A DNA stretch of 34,485 nucleotides from a bacterium (GTDB lineage: Bacteria > Myxococcota_A > Bradymonadia > UBA7976 > UBA1532): the NCBI GenBank assembly GCA_030426945.1, contig JAUHXL010000021.1, forward strand, positions 1-34,485, given 5' to 3'. Each line of letters begins with the position of its first letter. The stretch's first letter is position 1. A program made the translations under genes and the position numbers. This document shows positions 8,697-16,469 of this stretch, piece by piece. Under the pieces are notes generated by a model. The model saw nothing but the letters and a program-made list of their open reading frames with translations. It was not told the DNA's origin and made no database searches.

Positions 8697-9565
8697 CCTA
8701 CCGGATCCAGACGGTGGCCGAGCTGACCGGCGTGCCGGCCAACACGCTGCGCTCCTGGGAGCGACGCTACGGCGTGCCGGAGCCCCGCCGGACCGACGCC
8801 GGCCACCGCCAGTACGACGACGACGACGTGGCGCAAGTGCGCCGCCTGGTCGCCCTGATGGAGGCCGGCCTGTCGCCCAGCGAGGCGGCGGATCAGGTGG
8901 CCCGGGCCGAGCCGGCGGCCCCGCCGCCCGTCGATCGCGATCCCTACCACCTGCTGTGCGAGCGCATCCTGGCCGCCATCGACGCCTTCGATCCCGACCG
9001 CCTCGAGGCCGAGGTGCGCCGGGCGCTGCTGCTGGGATCGTCGGTGGACGTCTACGAGAAGGTGATGGTGCCGGTCTGCTACGCGGTGGGCGAGCGCTGG
9101 GAGGACAGCGGCGAGGCGATGGCCCGCGAGCACCTCACCACCGAGGTGCTGCGCAGCGTCGCGCAGGATCTGTACCGGCTGTCGCAGCCGGCGCGCCCGG
9201 TGGGCCGCGCGATCCTCGGCTGCTTCGCCGACGAGCTGCACGTGCTGCCCCTGTACGGCATCGCCTTCCGGTTGGCGCAGCGCGGCTTCCGGTCTTTCGT
9301 GCTGGGCGCGCGCACGACGCCGGCCGTGCTGGCGGCGGCCAGCCGGCGGCTGCAGCCGGATCTGGTGGCGCTGTCGGTGACGGTGGCGCCGGCGCGGCCC
9401 GGCGCGCTGGTGGCCGAGTACGCGGCGGCCTGCGCGGGCCGCCCGTGGATCGTCGGCGGCGGGGCGGCGGGGGCCCTGCGCGAGGCGGTCGAGGCGGCCG
9501 GGGGGCGAGTCGTGGGCCCCGCGGAGCTCGAGGCGGTGCTGAGCGGCCTGCGCCCGGCGCGCTGA
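8693..9565 (+). CDS. MerR-family regulator with B12-binding domain (CarH/LitR-like)
   Basis: ~290 residues. An N-terminal MerR winged helix (RIQTVAELTGVPANTLRSWE, RRYGVPEPRR, then GHRQYDDDDV) is followed by a helical bundle and a cobalamin-binding Rossmann domain. Numbered from the GTG at 8714, W129 and E139-H140 form the Wx9EH motif that caps adenosylcobalamin in CarH, and H176 in ADELHVLPL is the likely cobalt ligand; spacing is within one residue of Thermus CarH. Such proteins are tetrameric repressors in the dark and lose DNA binding when light breaks the Co-C bond. Start choice: the frame upstream of GTG 8714 encodes TYRIQT, the normal first MerR strand/helix. CTG 8693 has GGAG 8 bp upstream and overlaps the previous stop as CTGA, so I prefer CTG. 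No carotenoid or photolyase gene is nearby. Confidence 0.87.
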   Translation: MTYRIQTVAELTGVPANTLRSWERRYGVPEPRRTDAGHRQYDDDDVAQVRRLVALMEAGLSPSEAADQVARAEPAAPPPVDRDPYHLLCERILAAIDAFDPDRLEAEVRRALLLGSSVDVYEKVMVPVCYAVGERWEDSGEAMAREHLTTEVLRSVAQDLYRLSQPARPVGRAILGCFADELHVLPLYGIAFRLAQRGFRSFVLGARTTPAVLAAASRRLQPDLVALSVTVAPARPGALVAEYAAACAGRPWIVGGGAAGALREAVEAAGGRVVGPAELEAVLSGLRPAR

Positions 9566-9582
9566 GCCGGGCCGAACAGCGG

Positions 9583-9611
9583 TTGCCAACCCGCGTGGCG
9601 TGCGATACAGC
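9583..9611 (+). promoter_or_regulatory. Possible promoter before the Asp-Ala lipoprotein
   Basis: TTGCCA (9583-9588), a 17-bp spacer, then TACAGC (9606-9611) in the 55-bp gap after the B12 regulator. The start point would fall within a few bases of the ATG at 9621, giving an almost leaderless transcript. No Shine-Dalgarno is visible before this ATG, consistent with that idea. Confidence 0.35.
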
Positions 9612-9620
9612 GACGCACGC

Positions 9621-10526
9621 ATGCGCGCACGACTCATCGCAGCCGTCCTTCTCCTCGGGACCCTGGGGGGCACCGCGGGCTGCCTCGTCGAGTTCCCGGC
9701 GGCCGCCGACGAGCCCCTGCGGCCGCTGCAGGCGGGCGACGGCGCGCGCGACGACCGGGGCGAATCCCGCGACGGGTCGCCTCGGGACGCGGGCTCGCCG
9801 GACGCCGCCTCGCTGATCGACGCCGCGCCGCCCCAGGACGCCGCGCCGCCGCTGGACGGGCCTCCACGGGCCGACGCCACGCTGTCCGCGGACGCCACGC
9901 TGTCCGCGGACGCCACGCTGCCCACGGACGCCACGCTGTCCGCCGACGCCACGCTGCCCACGGACGCCACGCTGCCCACGGACGCCGCGCTGCCCTTGGA
10001 CGCCGCGCTGCCCTTGGACGCCGCGCCCCGCGTCGACGCCGCGCCCCCCATGGACGCCGCGCCCCCCATGGACGCCGCGCCGCCCCCGGACGCGAGCGGC
10101 TGCCAGCCGCTGGTGTGCTTCGACAGCAACGGCGTGGCGGGCGAGGCCCCGTGCGCCGCCGCCCCGGTCGCCGCCTGCGGGCCGGCCGCCTGGGAGGTGT
10201 GCTCGTGCTCGACGCGGCGCGATCCGGTGCTGGTCGTCGATCCCCTCCCCAGCAGCACGCAGCCCCTGCGGGCCGTGACGGTGGTGACCCAGGTGACCGA
10301 ACGCCTGTCGCTGGCGCTCGACGGCGAATGCCTCGGTCGCGCCGACAGCACCTGCCCGGGCACGGCCGGGCGACCCTGCGCCGGCTGGGCGGTGGCGGTC
10401 TGGGACGGCCTCCGCCCGCCCGGCGCCGAGCCGGGACGCGAGCACCGCATCACCGTGCGGGCCGAGGATCCCAGCGCCATGTGCCGGCAGGGCGTGGTCA
10501 TCTTCGACGTGGTGGAGACATGGTGA
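9621..10526 (+). CDS. Secreted lipoprotein with DA-hexapeptide repeat linker
   Basis: 301 residues from the ATG at 9621 (a GTG at 9600 would add 7). A signal peptide MRARLIAAVLLLGTLGG ends in a TAGC lipobox with Cys at about residue 22. An acidic Pro/Asp linker contains about a dozen DAxLxx/DAAPxx hexapeptides (18-bp repeats, roughly 9829-10095). The C-terminal ~140 residues form a Cys-rich beta domain (GCQPLVCFDSNG, EVCSCSTRRD, LDGECLGRADSTCPG, SAMCRQGVVIFD) with ten or more Cys, presumably disulfide-bonded outside the cytoplasm. This tether-plus-Cys-domain layout is common in Myxococcota surface lipoproteins. No enzymatic motif. The stop overlaps the next start (ATGGTGA), tying it to the signalling operon, so it may be an outer-membrane sensor input; that is inference. 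Confidence 0.72.
   Translation: MRARLIAAVLLLGTLGGTAGCLVEFPAAADEPLRPLQAGDGARDDRGESRDGSPRDAGSPDAASLIDAAPPQDAAPPLDGPPRADATLSADATLSADATLPTDATLSADATLPTDATLPTDAALPLDAALPLDAAPRVDAAPPMDAAPPMDAAPPPDASGCQPLVCFDSNGVAGEAPCAAAPVAACGPAAWEVCSCSTRRDPVLVVDPLPSSTQPLRAVTVVTQVTERLSLALDGECLGRADSTCPGTAGRPCAGWAVAVWDGLRPPGAEPGREHRITVRAEDPSAMCRQGVVIFDVVETW
9829..10095 (+). repeat. 18-bp tandem repeats (GACGCC-ACG/GCG-CTG...)
   Basis: Hexapeptide units beginning Asp-Ala recur every 18 bp, with GACGCCACGCTGTCCGCG and GACGCCACGCTGCCCACG as common variants. They are in frame with the lipoprotein, without spacers, so coding repeats and not CRISPR. Confidence 0.8.
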
Positions 10527-10912
10527 GCAACAGGCGAGACGATCTGCTGGACGCGCTGGCCGATCTGCAGCACGACCTCGGCAAGCACGCGCCGCTACCC
10601 CTCCGGATGCTGCCGGCCGACGCGGATGATCGGGCCGTGCGGGCCGCCGCGCGCGACGCGCTGCGCCGCACCCGCCGAGGCCCCAACGGGGTCACCGACG
10701 CGGCCACGCTGTGGGACGACTTCCGCGTCGAGGTCGGGCCCCTCCCGGCGGGGCCGGCCGCCGACGCCCTGCGCGAGGCCGTCGCGCGCGCGCTGGCCTG
10801 GGACGCCCGTCTCGACGCGCCCGCCCCCCTCGATCGCGCGGCGCTCACCGCCGATCTGGCCGCCCTGTCCCCGGCGATCCGCGCGCTCATGGACGCGGTC
10901 GCCGATGGATGA
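10520..10912 (+). CDS. Small helical protein of unknown function heading the signalling genes
   Basis: 130 residues, ATG at 10520 overlapping the lipoprotein stop. Almost wholly alpha-helical and Ala/Arg/Asp-rich: SNRRDDLLDALADLQHDLGK, then AVRAAARDALRRTRRGPNG, TLWDDFRVEVGPL, and ALTADLAALSPAIRALMD. No signal peptide or membrane segment. The DALADLQHDLGKH sequence recalls a helix presenting a His, as in four-helix phosphotransfer (HPt-like) proteins, but no confirmed HPt motif is seen. It overlaps the sigma-54 activator start by 8 bp, so co-translation is expected and it may be a phosphotransfer or inhibitory partner of the receivers. Family not recognised. Confidence 0.6.
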   Translation: MVSNRRDDLLDALADLQHDLGKHAPLPLRMLPADADDRAVRAAARDALRRTRRGPNGVTDAATLWDDFRVEVGPLPAGPAADALREAVARALAWDARLDAPAPLDRAALTADLAALSPAIRALMDAVADG

Positions 10913-12545
10913 ACGGCCCCGCCTGCTGCTGGTCGACGACGGCGAGACCTACGCCCACGCGCTGGCCCGGCACGCGGCCGACTTCGAGCTGATCGATCCG
11001 GGGCTGGCCGATCAGCCCCGCGCCCCGGATGGGCCGGCCGCGCTCGACTTCCTCGAGACGGCGGTCGATCGCGTCGATCTGGTGCTGCTCGACATGCGCT
11101 TCGACGTGCCGCAGGACCGCCTGCTGCCGCTGGCCGAGGGCAAGACCGTCCGCCGGCAGCGGCGCTTTCAGGGCGTCGCCATCCTGCGCGCCATCCGCGC
11201 CCGGTGGCCGGCGCTGCCCGTGGTGCTGCTGACCGCGGTCGAGGATCTCTCGCTCGTCGACGTGGCCGACGAGCTCGCCGCGCAGTCGATGACCTACGTG
11301 CTCGAGGCCGACGACCTCGACGCGCTGCGCATCCGGATCAACACGGCCCTGCACGAGGCCGCGCGGTCGGCCGAGGAGGACGCCGTCCTCTGGGGGCGCG
11401 ACCCCGCCCTGCGCGCGGTGCGGCGCCGCCTGGGCGTGCTGGCCCGCGGCCGCCTGCCGGTGGTGCTCGAGGGCGAGACGGGCACCGGCAAGTCCTTCCT
11501 GGCCGAGCGCTTCCTGCACGCGCGCAGCGGGCGCACCGGGCCCTTCGTGGTGCTCGACCTGGCGACGGTGCCCACCGATCTCATCCCCGCCCACCTGTTC
11601 GGCGCGACGCGCGGCGCCTACACCGGCGCGGTGGCCGACCGGAAGGGCGTGTTCGAGCTGGCCCACCGCGGCACGCTGTTCATCGACGAGGTGCAGAACG
11701 TGCCCCTCGAGGTGCAGAAGCAGCTGCTGTTGGTGCTGCAGGATCGCAAGGTGCGGCCCCTGGGCAGCAACCGCGAGGTCGAGGTGGACGTGAAGGTGGT
11801 GGCGGCCAGCAACGAGCCGCTGCCCGAAGCGGTGCGGGCGGGGCGCTTCCGCAGCGACCTGTACATGCGGCTCTCACCGGCGACCCGCGTGACGCTGCCC
11901 CCCCTGCGCGATCGCCCCGCCGACCTGCCCTTCCTCGCCCGCCGCTTCGTGGCGCGCGCGGGCGACGACGCCGACGTGGCCGCGCTGCGCGGGCAGGTGG
12001 GCGCCCACCTGGGGCTGGACGCGGCGGCGCCGCTGATCCTGGTGGTCGGCCGCGAGCGGGCCGCCGACGAGGGCGACGCCCTGGAGATCGCCTTGCCCGA
12101 GCCCGCCTGGCGCCGCCTGTCCGAGCACCCGTGGCCGGGCAACCTGCGCGAGCTGGCGATGATGATGCACAACATCGTGACCTTCACGCTGGTGGCGGCG
12201 GTCGACGCCATCGAAGCGGGCGTGCGGCTGCGCCACCCGCGGCTTCAGGTCGATCCGGGCCTGGTCGGCGATCTGCTCGCGGGCGCGCCGCCCGCCCGCG
12301 CCGGTGACGACGAGGGCGCGCTCGATCCCGACGCGGTGCGCGTGACGCTGGCCCCGGCCAAGACGCTCAACGCCGCTTCGACGGCGGTCGAGGCCCAGTA
12401 CCTGGTGCACCTGTTCCGGCAGACCGACGGCGACTTCGAGGCCATGGCCGAGCGCCTGCTGGGCGATCCGACGCGCGGCCGCGCGGTGCGCCTGCGCTTC
12501 AACCAGCTCGGCCTGAAGGTGCGCGATCTGCGGGACGAGGGCTGA
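10905..12545 (+). CDS. Sigma-54-dependent activator with atypical N-terminal receiver
   Basis: 546 residues from the ATG at 10905. Receiver at 1-150: acidic pocket LLLVDDGE, phospho-acceptor D63 in LVLLDMRFD, then a ~30-residue insertion before the next helix ([13 protein letters not shown]), with T in LLTAVED; the usual Lys near the end is replaced in YVLEADD. AAA+ domain at ~165-430: Walker A GETGTGKS (190-197), GAYTGA (237-242) in place of GAFTGA, Walker B LFIDEV (D261), and sensor/arginine-finger region FRSDLYMRL. The FILV-type loop of GAFTGA keeps its aromatic residue, so sigma-54 contact is plausible. The C-terminal ~100 residues ([20 protein letters not shown] through [13 protein letters not shown]) look like a diverged Fis-type HTH. 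It opens EsigmaN promoters after phosphorylation, probably by the downstream kinase. Confidence 0.88.
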   Translation: MDERPRLLLVDDGETYAHALARHAADFELIDPGLADQPRAPDGPAALDFLETAVDRVDLVLLDMRFDVPQDRLLPLAEGKTVRRQRRFQGVAILRAIRARWPALPVVLLTAVEDLSLVDVADELAAQSMTYVLEADDLDALRIRINTALHEAARSAEEDAVLWGRDPALRAVRRRLGVLARGRLPVVLEGETGTGKSFLAERFLHARSGRTGPFVVLDLATVPTDLIPAHLFGATRGAYTGAVADRKGVFELAHRGTLFIDEVQNVPLEVQKQLLLVLQDRKVRPLGSNREVEVDVKVVAASNEPLPEAVRAGRFRSDLYMRLSPATRVTLPPLRDRPADLPFLARRFVARAGDDADVAALRGQVGAHLGLDAAAPLILVVGRERAADEGDALEIALPEPAWRRLSEHPWPGNLRELAMMMHNIVTFTLVAAVDAIEAGVRLRHPRLQVDPGLVGDLLAGAPPARAGDDEGALDPDAVRVTLAPAKTLNAASTAVEAQYLVHLFRQTDGDFEAMAERLLGDPTRGRAVRLRFNQLGLKVRDLRDEG

Positions 12546-12550
12546 GCCGG

Positions 12551-15382
12551 GTGGCACGCATGCTGCTTTCGGCGGGGGCCATGCGCGCTCTGCTGCTCCT
12601 GCCGCTGCTCCACCTGCCCGCCCTCGCGCAGGACGCCGGGGCGCCCGACGCCGAGGTGACCGACGCCACCGCCGGCCCGGCGATGGCCGAGGTGTTCGAC
12701 GACGCCATCAAGAACCTGGCCCGCTCGAAGAACCGCGAGGCGCTCGCCGCCTTCGAGCGCAAGGACTTCCCCACCGCGCTGACCGCCTTCCGTCAGGCCT
12801 ACGACCTGGACCCCCACGACGCCGAGATCACCAACAACCTCGCCTACTTGTACGAGATTCTGGGGAACCGGGCCGAGGCGGAGCGCTTCTACCGCGAGAC
12901 GCTGGCGATGGACGGCCGGCGCTCGATCGCGCACCTGAACCTGGCCGATCTGCTGACGGTCGACGGCGCCGACGAGGGGCGGCTCGAGGAGGCCGCGCAG
13001 CTGCTGGTGCGGGCCCGCGAGCTGCGGGGCAACAAGCCGGGCATCGTGCGCCGCCAGGCGGAGCTCGCCGCGCGCCGCGGGCGCTTCGCCGAGGCCGAGC
13101 GCTTCTACCAGAAGCTGCTGGCGCTGCAGCCCGCGGACGACGCGCTGGCGCTGAGCGTGGGCGACTTCTACCGCGCCTACGGCAAGGACGACGAGGCCCT
13201 GCGGTGGTACCGGCGGGTGGAGGATCCCGACGGGCTGCTGAAGGACGCCGCGCGCCGCATCCGCGCCATCGAGGTGGAGCGCGCGGCCAAGCGCTACGGC
13301 TGGACGCGGCCGACCGACGAGGTGCCGGCGCAGGCCCGCGCCCTGGCCGAGCGGGCGGCCGCGATGGCGCGCCAGGGCGAGCTCGAGGCGGCGGAGGGGC
13401 TGCTGCTGCAGGCCGTGGATCAGGCGCCCGGCTTCGCCGCCGCCCACGCCGATCTGGGCGAGGTCCACGCGCGGCTCGACCGCCCGGCCGACGCCGAGCG
13501 GGACCTCCTGCGCGCGCTGGCCTACGAGGGCGCCAACCCCGACCACGTGCGGCGCCTGGCCCGGCTGTACGCGACCCAGAAGCGGGCCGGCGAGGCGGCC
13601 TGGTTCTACGCGCGGGTGCTGCAGCTTCGGCCCGACTGGACCGACGTTCGGCTGGATCTGGCCAAGGCCTACCGCGCCGCGGGCGACCTGCCACGCGCGC
13701 TGCACCAGGTGGATCGCTACCTGGCCGACCAACCGCCCGACGCCGCGCCCGCCGAGGCGCTGAGCATGCAGCGGACGCTGCGCGAGGCGCTGCCCGATCT
13801 GCCGACGCCGCCCGCGGCCGAGGACGACGACGTGCTGCCGCGGGCGCTGGCGCGAGCGCGCGCGCACATGGCGCAGGGCGAGCCGGACGCCGCGATGGCG
13901 GAGCTGCGGGGCCTGCCCGACGCCCTGCGCGGGGTGCCGGTGCTGAACCTCGAGGGGCGCATCCTGCAGGCGGCCGGGCGGTTGGACGAGGCGGCCGAGG
14001 CCTTCGCGCGGTCGCTGAACACCGATCCGGAGCAGCCGGCCATCGTCGAACAGCTCGGCCGGCTGGAGGGCGATCGGGGGCGCGTGGACGAGGCGCGGGC
14101 GCTGCTGCTGCGCGCCGAGGCGGCCGGCGTGCGCACCGCCAGCGTGCGGCTGGCGCGCATCGACGCGCGAACGCCGGGCGGGCGCGGCCCACGCTGGTGG
14201 CGCGACGCGCGGCAGTGGGGCGCGCTGCACGCGGCGCGCGACCGGCTGACCGCGTATCTGGCCGACGCGGACGCGGATCGGCTGCGCCCGGAGGCCGAGG
14301 CGCTGCTGGCCGACGTGGAGGCGCGGGTGCAGGCCGTGTACCTGGCGGTCGGCCTGGGGTTGGTGTCCGCGCTGGTGCTGCTCGTCGGCCTGCTGCGGCG
14401 GCGCTTCGGCGGCACCGATCTGGGCGGCCTGGTCCGGCGGCACCCCGAGGCCGGGCCGGAGGTGCAGCAGATCCTGTCGGCCATCCGGCACGAGGTGCTC
14501 AAGCACAACACGATGGTGCTGACCGGGCTGGTGGACGCGCTGGATCAGGACGCCGACGACGCCGCGGACAAGGCCGCCTGGGCGCGGGCCAGCCTGCTGG
14601 GCGATCCGCTGGGTGATCCACGCGACGCGGCGGCGCGAAGGCTGGGCGACTATGCCGACCGCCTGCGACGCATCGGGCGGTCGCACGGCGAGCGGCTGAA
14701 CCTGGCGCGCAAGGATCCGGCGCTGTCGGCGCTGCTGCGCGGCTTCGGTGTGCTGCGGCGGGCGGCGCCCCTGATGGATCGGGCGGATCGGCTGGGGCGG
14801 CGCGGCCGGGCCCGGCTGCTGCGCGCGCTGCGCCACGCGACGCGGCTGCTCAACGTCGAGGGCTACGAGGCGGTGCGGGCGCTGCTCGATCGCCTGCGGG
14901 TGCTGGAGGTCGACGGGGATCTGCTGCGCGGCGTGTTCGAGCGGACGCGGCGGGAGCCCGCCTTCGCGGACGCCGCGGTCGGACCGCTGCTGCTCGAGGA
15001 CGAGGCCCCCCTGCCCTGCCGCCTGGTCATCCCGCGCCACGCCTTCGAGGACGTGCTGGCGAACCTGATCCGCAACGCGCTGCAGTCGACGCTGCGCCAC
15101 GGCGAGATCGCGGGGCCGGCGCGCATCGGGCTGCGGGTGGAGAGCGAGGTCGACATGATCACCGGCCTGGCGCGCGCGGTGTTCTTGCTGCGCGACGCGT
15201 CGCCCCAGCGGCTGACGCCCGAGATGCTGCGCGGGCGGTACATCGAAGAGGGCTTGGGGCTGACCGCCGACCTGGTGTCGCGCTACGAGGGTACCCTGGA
15301 CGTGCGCGAGGCCGAGGCGCCGTGGACGAAGGCGGTGGTGCTGAAGCTGCCGCGCGCGGACGAGGACGACGAGGAGGCGTGA
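12551..15382 (+). CDS. Periplasmic-TPR membrane histidine kinase
   Basis: 943 residues from GTG 12551; ATG 12560 or ATG 12581 (directly before MRALLLLPLLHLPALA, a clean signal peptide) may be the true start. Residues ~50-580 are TPR units (NNLAYLYEILGNRAEAERFY, ADLGEVHARLDRPADAERDL), predicted periplasmic. One membrane helix lies at ~596-616 (VYLAVGLGLVSALVLLVGLL). The cytoplasmic part has an H-box-like IRHEVLKHNTMVL (H647), an N-box NLIRNALQST (N842), and a G2-like EGLGLTADLVSRYEG. The G1 DxGxG box is not found (FLLRDASPQRL at the expected place), so ATP binding is unusual or weak. The stop overlaps the next ATG (TGATG). It likely senses envelope proteins or peptides and signals to the two flanking receivers. 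Confidence 0.82.
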   Translation: MARMLLSAGAMRALLLLPLLHLPALAQDAGAPDAEVTDATAGPAMAEVFDDAIKNLARSKNREALAAFERKDFPTALTAFRQAYDLDPHDAEITNNLAYLYEILGNRAEAERFYRETLAMDGRRSIAHLNLADLLTVDGADEGRLEEAAQLLVRARELRGNKPGIVRRQAELAARRGRFAEAERFYQKLLALQPADDALALSVGDFYRAYGKDDEALRWYRRVEDPDGLLKDAARRIRAIEVERAAKRYGWTRPTDEVPAQARALAERAAAMARQGELEAAEGLLLQAVDQAPGFAAAHADLGEVHARLDRPADAERDLLRALAYEGANPDHVRRLARLYATQKRAGEAAWFYARVLQLRPDWTDVRLDLAKAYRAAGDLPRALHQVDRYLADQPPDAAPAEALSMQRTLREALPDLPTPPAAEDDDVLPRALARARAHMAQGEPDAAMAELRGLPDALRGVPVLNLEGRILQAAGRLDEAAEAFARSLNTDPEQPAIVEQLGRLEGDRGRVDEARALLLRAEAAGVRTASVRLARIDARTPGGRGPRWWRDARQWGALHAARDRLTAYLADADADRLRPEAEALLADVEARVQAVYLAVGLGLVSALVLLVGLLRRRFGGTDLGGLVRRHPEAGPEVQQILSAIRHEVLKHNTMVLTGLVDALDQDADDAADKAAWARASLLGDPLGDPRDAAARRLGDYADRLRRIGRSHGERLNLARKDPALSALLRGFGVLRRAAPLMDRADRLGRRGRARLLRALRHATRLLNVEGYEAVRALLDRLRVLEVDGDLLRGVFERTRREPAFADAAVGPLLLEDEAPLPCRLVIPRHAFEDVLANLIRNALQSTLRHGEIAGPARIGLRVESEVDMITGLARAVFLLRDASPQRLTPEMLRGRYIEEGLGLTADLVSRYEGTLDVREAEAPWTKAVVLKLPRADEDDEEA

Positions 15383-15846
15383 TGGCTCTGGAGAACCTGA
15401 CGGTGCTGATCGTCGAGGACGGCGACGAGTACCTCGAGAACCTGTCGCGCTTCGTGCCCGGGCCCACCTACCGCCAGGTGCGCAGCGGGGCGGCGGCCCT
15501 GAGCGCGTTGTCCGGCGGCGACGTCGACCTCGTCTACCTCGACATGCGCTTCGACCGCATCCCGCGCGGCGATCTGCTGGGCGACCACGCGGCCGCCACC
15601 CGCGAGCACAACGGCGATCCGCTGCGCGGCTGGCGCTACCTCGAGAACAACCAGGGGCTGTTCGTGCTCAACGCGCTGCACGCGGCGGGCTACGGCGGGC
15701 TGCCGGTGATCCTGGCCTACGACTTCTCGCGCGAGGCCGGACGGCTGAAGCACCTGCAGGCGCGCTATCCGCGGCTGTCGTGGGTGCCCGACGCGGTGAC
15801 GCCCGAGGCCATCCGCGCGCGGATGCTCGAAGTCACGCAATCGTAG
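15382..15846 (+). CDS. Stand-alone receiver-domain protein with insertion
   Basis: 154 residues, ATG 15382 overlapping the kinase stop as TGATG. A single receiver: acidic pocket LIVEDGDEY, D54 in LVYLDMRFD, and a ~35-residue insert (IPRGDLLGDHAAATREHNGD) before FVLNALHAAGYGGLPVILAY. The usual Thr/Ser after beta-4 is replaced (ILAYDFS) and the beta-5 Lys is not evident (LSWVPDAVTP). It shares LDMRFD and the post-Asp insertion with the receiver of the sigma-54 activator at 10905, so the two are paralogues of an unusual subtype. No output domain, so it is probably a phosphate sink or a diffusible competitor for the TPR kinase. Confidence 0.85.
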   Translation: MALENLTVLIVEDGDEYLENLSRFVPGPTYRQVRSGAAALSALSGGDVDLVYLDMRFDRIPRGDLLGDHAAATREHNGDPLRGWRYLENNQGLFVLNALHAAGYGGLPVILAYDFSREAGRLKHLQARYPRLSWVPDAVTPEAIRARMLEVTQS

Positions 15847-15874
15847 ATCCGATCCACGATTCTGATCGTACGAT
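15839..15874. promoter_or_regulatory. ATCGT/ACGAT half-site cluster upstream of the exported protein gene
   Basis: AATCGT (15839-15844) and ACGATT (15856-15861) form an inverted pair, followed by the perfect 10-bp palindrome ATCGTACGAT (15865-15874): four ATCGT-type half-sites in 36 bp. It overlaps the receiver gene's stop codon and lies ~90 bp before the ATG at 15963. Looks like an operator for a dimeric regulator; the regulator is unknown. Confidence 0.45.
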
Positions 15875-15962
15875 GCCCCCGTGGGCCGCAGCGCGGCCGC
15901 CCGCCGGGCCCCGGTCGGTGGCACAGCCGCTGCAAAACCCGAGGCCGACGCAGGAGGTCACC

Positions 15963-16373
15963 ATGCTTCGCCGCTCCGCTCGCGCCGTCCGCACCGCCCA
16001 CGCCGCCGCCGCCCCCGCCAGCACGCTGCTGTGGTTCACCCTGGCCGCGATGCTGGTCGCCCGCGTCGCCGCCGCCGAGGCCTCGCCCCAGGACAGCGTG
16101 GCCCTCTCGTGGCTGCCCGACCGGGCGGCCCCCGGCGAGACCATCGAGCTGGCCGTCGAGGGCCCCGCGGTGCTCACCCTGCACGCCTGGCTGCCCGGCC
16201 TGGACGCCGCCCCCACCCGCCTGCGCTACGACGCCGAGACCGGCCTGCACCTCGGCGCCCTGCGCCTGCCCGAGGACGCCCCCACCCGCGGCTGGTGCAC
16301 CGTGCGCGTGCAAGGCGAGGGCGAGCGCGAGTGGAACTTCCGGTTGGCGCTGGCGGCCCCCGATCCCGCCTGA
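15963..16373 (+). CDS. Small exported protein of unknown function
   Basis: 136 residues. The ATG at 15963 has AGGAGGT 4 bp upstream. A long signal peptide (basic MLRRSARAVR, hydrophobic TLLWFTLAAMLVARVAAA) is probably cleaved after AAA near residue 38. The mature ~98 residues read as a small beta-sandwich (DSVALSWLPDRAAPGETIEL, PAVLTLHAWLPG, GWCTVRVQGEGEREWNFRLA), like auxiliary Ig-fold domains that handle extracytoplasmic ligands. It has a single Cys and no catalytic motif. It lies 116 bp after the receiver gene, behind an ATCGT half-site cluster and its own strong ribosome site, so it may have its own promoter as a target of the upstream signalling genes (inference). Confidence 0.65.
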   Translation: MLRRSARAVRTAHAAAAPASTLLWFTLAAMLVARVAAAEASPQDSVALSWLPDRAAPGETIELAVEGPAVLTLHAWLPGLDAAPTRLRYDAETGLHLGALRLPEDAPTRGWCTVRVQGEGEREWNFRLALAAPDPA

Positions 16374-16382
16374 GCTTCCAGC

Positions 16383-16421
16383 GGGGCCCAGCGGTCGAGC
16401 GGACGGCGCTCGACCGGCCCC
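16383..16421 (+). terminator. Strong GC-rich hairpin after the exported-protein gene
   Basis: GGGGCC (16383-16388), a 4-nt bulge, GGTCGAGCG (16393-16401), loop GACGG, CGCTCGACC (16407-16415), GGCCCC (16416-16421): 15 bp of perfect stem in two segments, 10 bp after the stop. No T-run follows, so it may serve as a pause or RNA-end stabiliser rather than a classical intrinsic terminator. Confidence 0.5.
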
Positions 16422-16469
16422 AGCGATGAACCGGGGGGGCGCTCGGTCGAGCCCTGCGGTGGACCGGAC

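Noticed and set aside
9829-10095. Possible CRISPR array
   Set aside because: 18-bp repeats contiguous without spacers, in frame with a lipoprotein; the same holds for 22782-22970 and 33799-34008.
12245-15100. 951-residue minus-strand open frame
   Set aside because: Antisense to the activator and TPR kinase; Gln/Arg/His-rich with no family motif.
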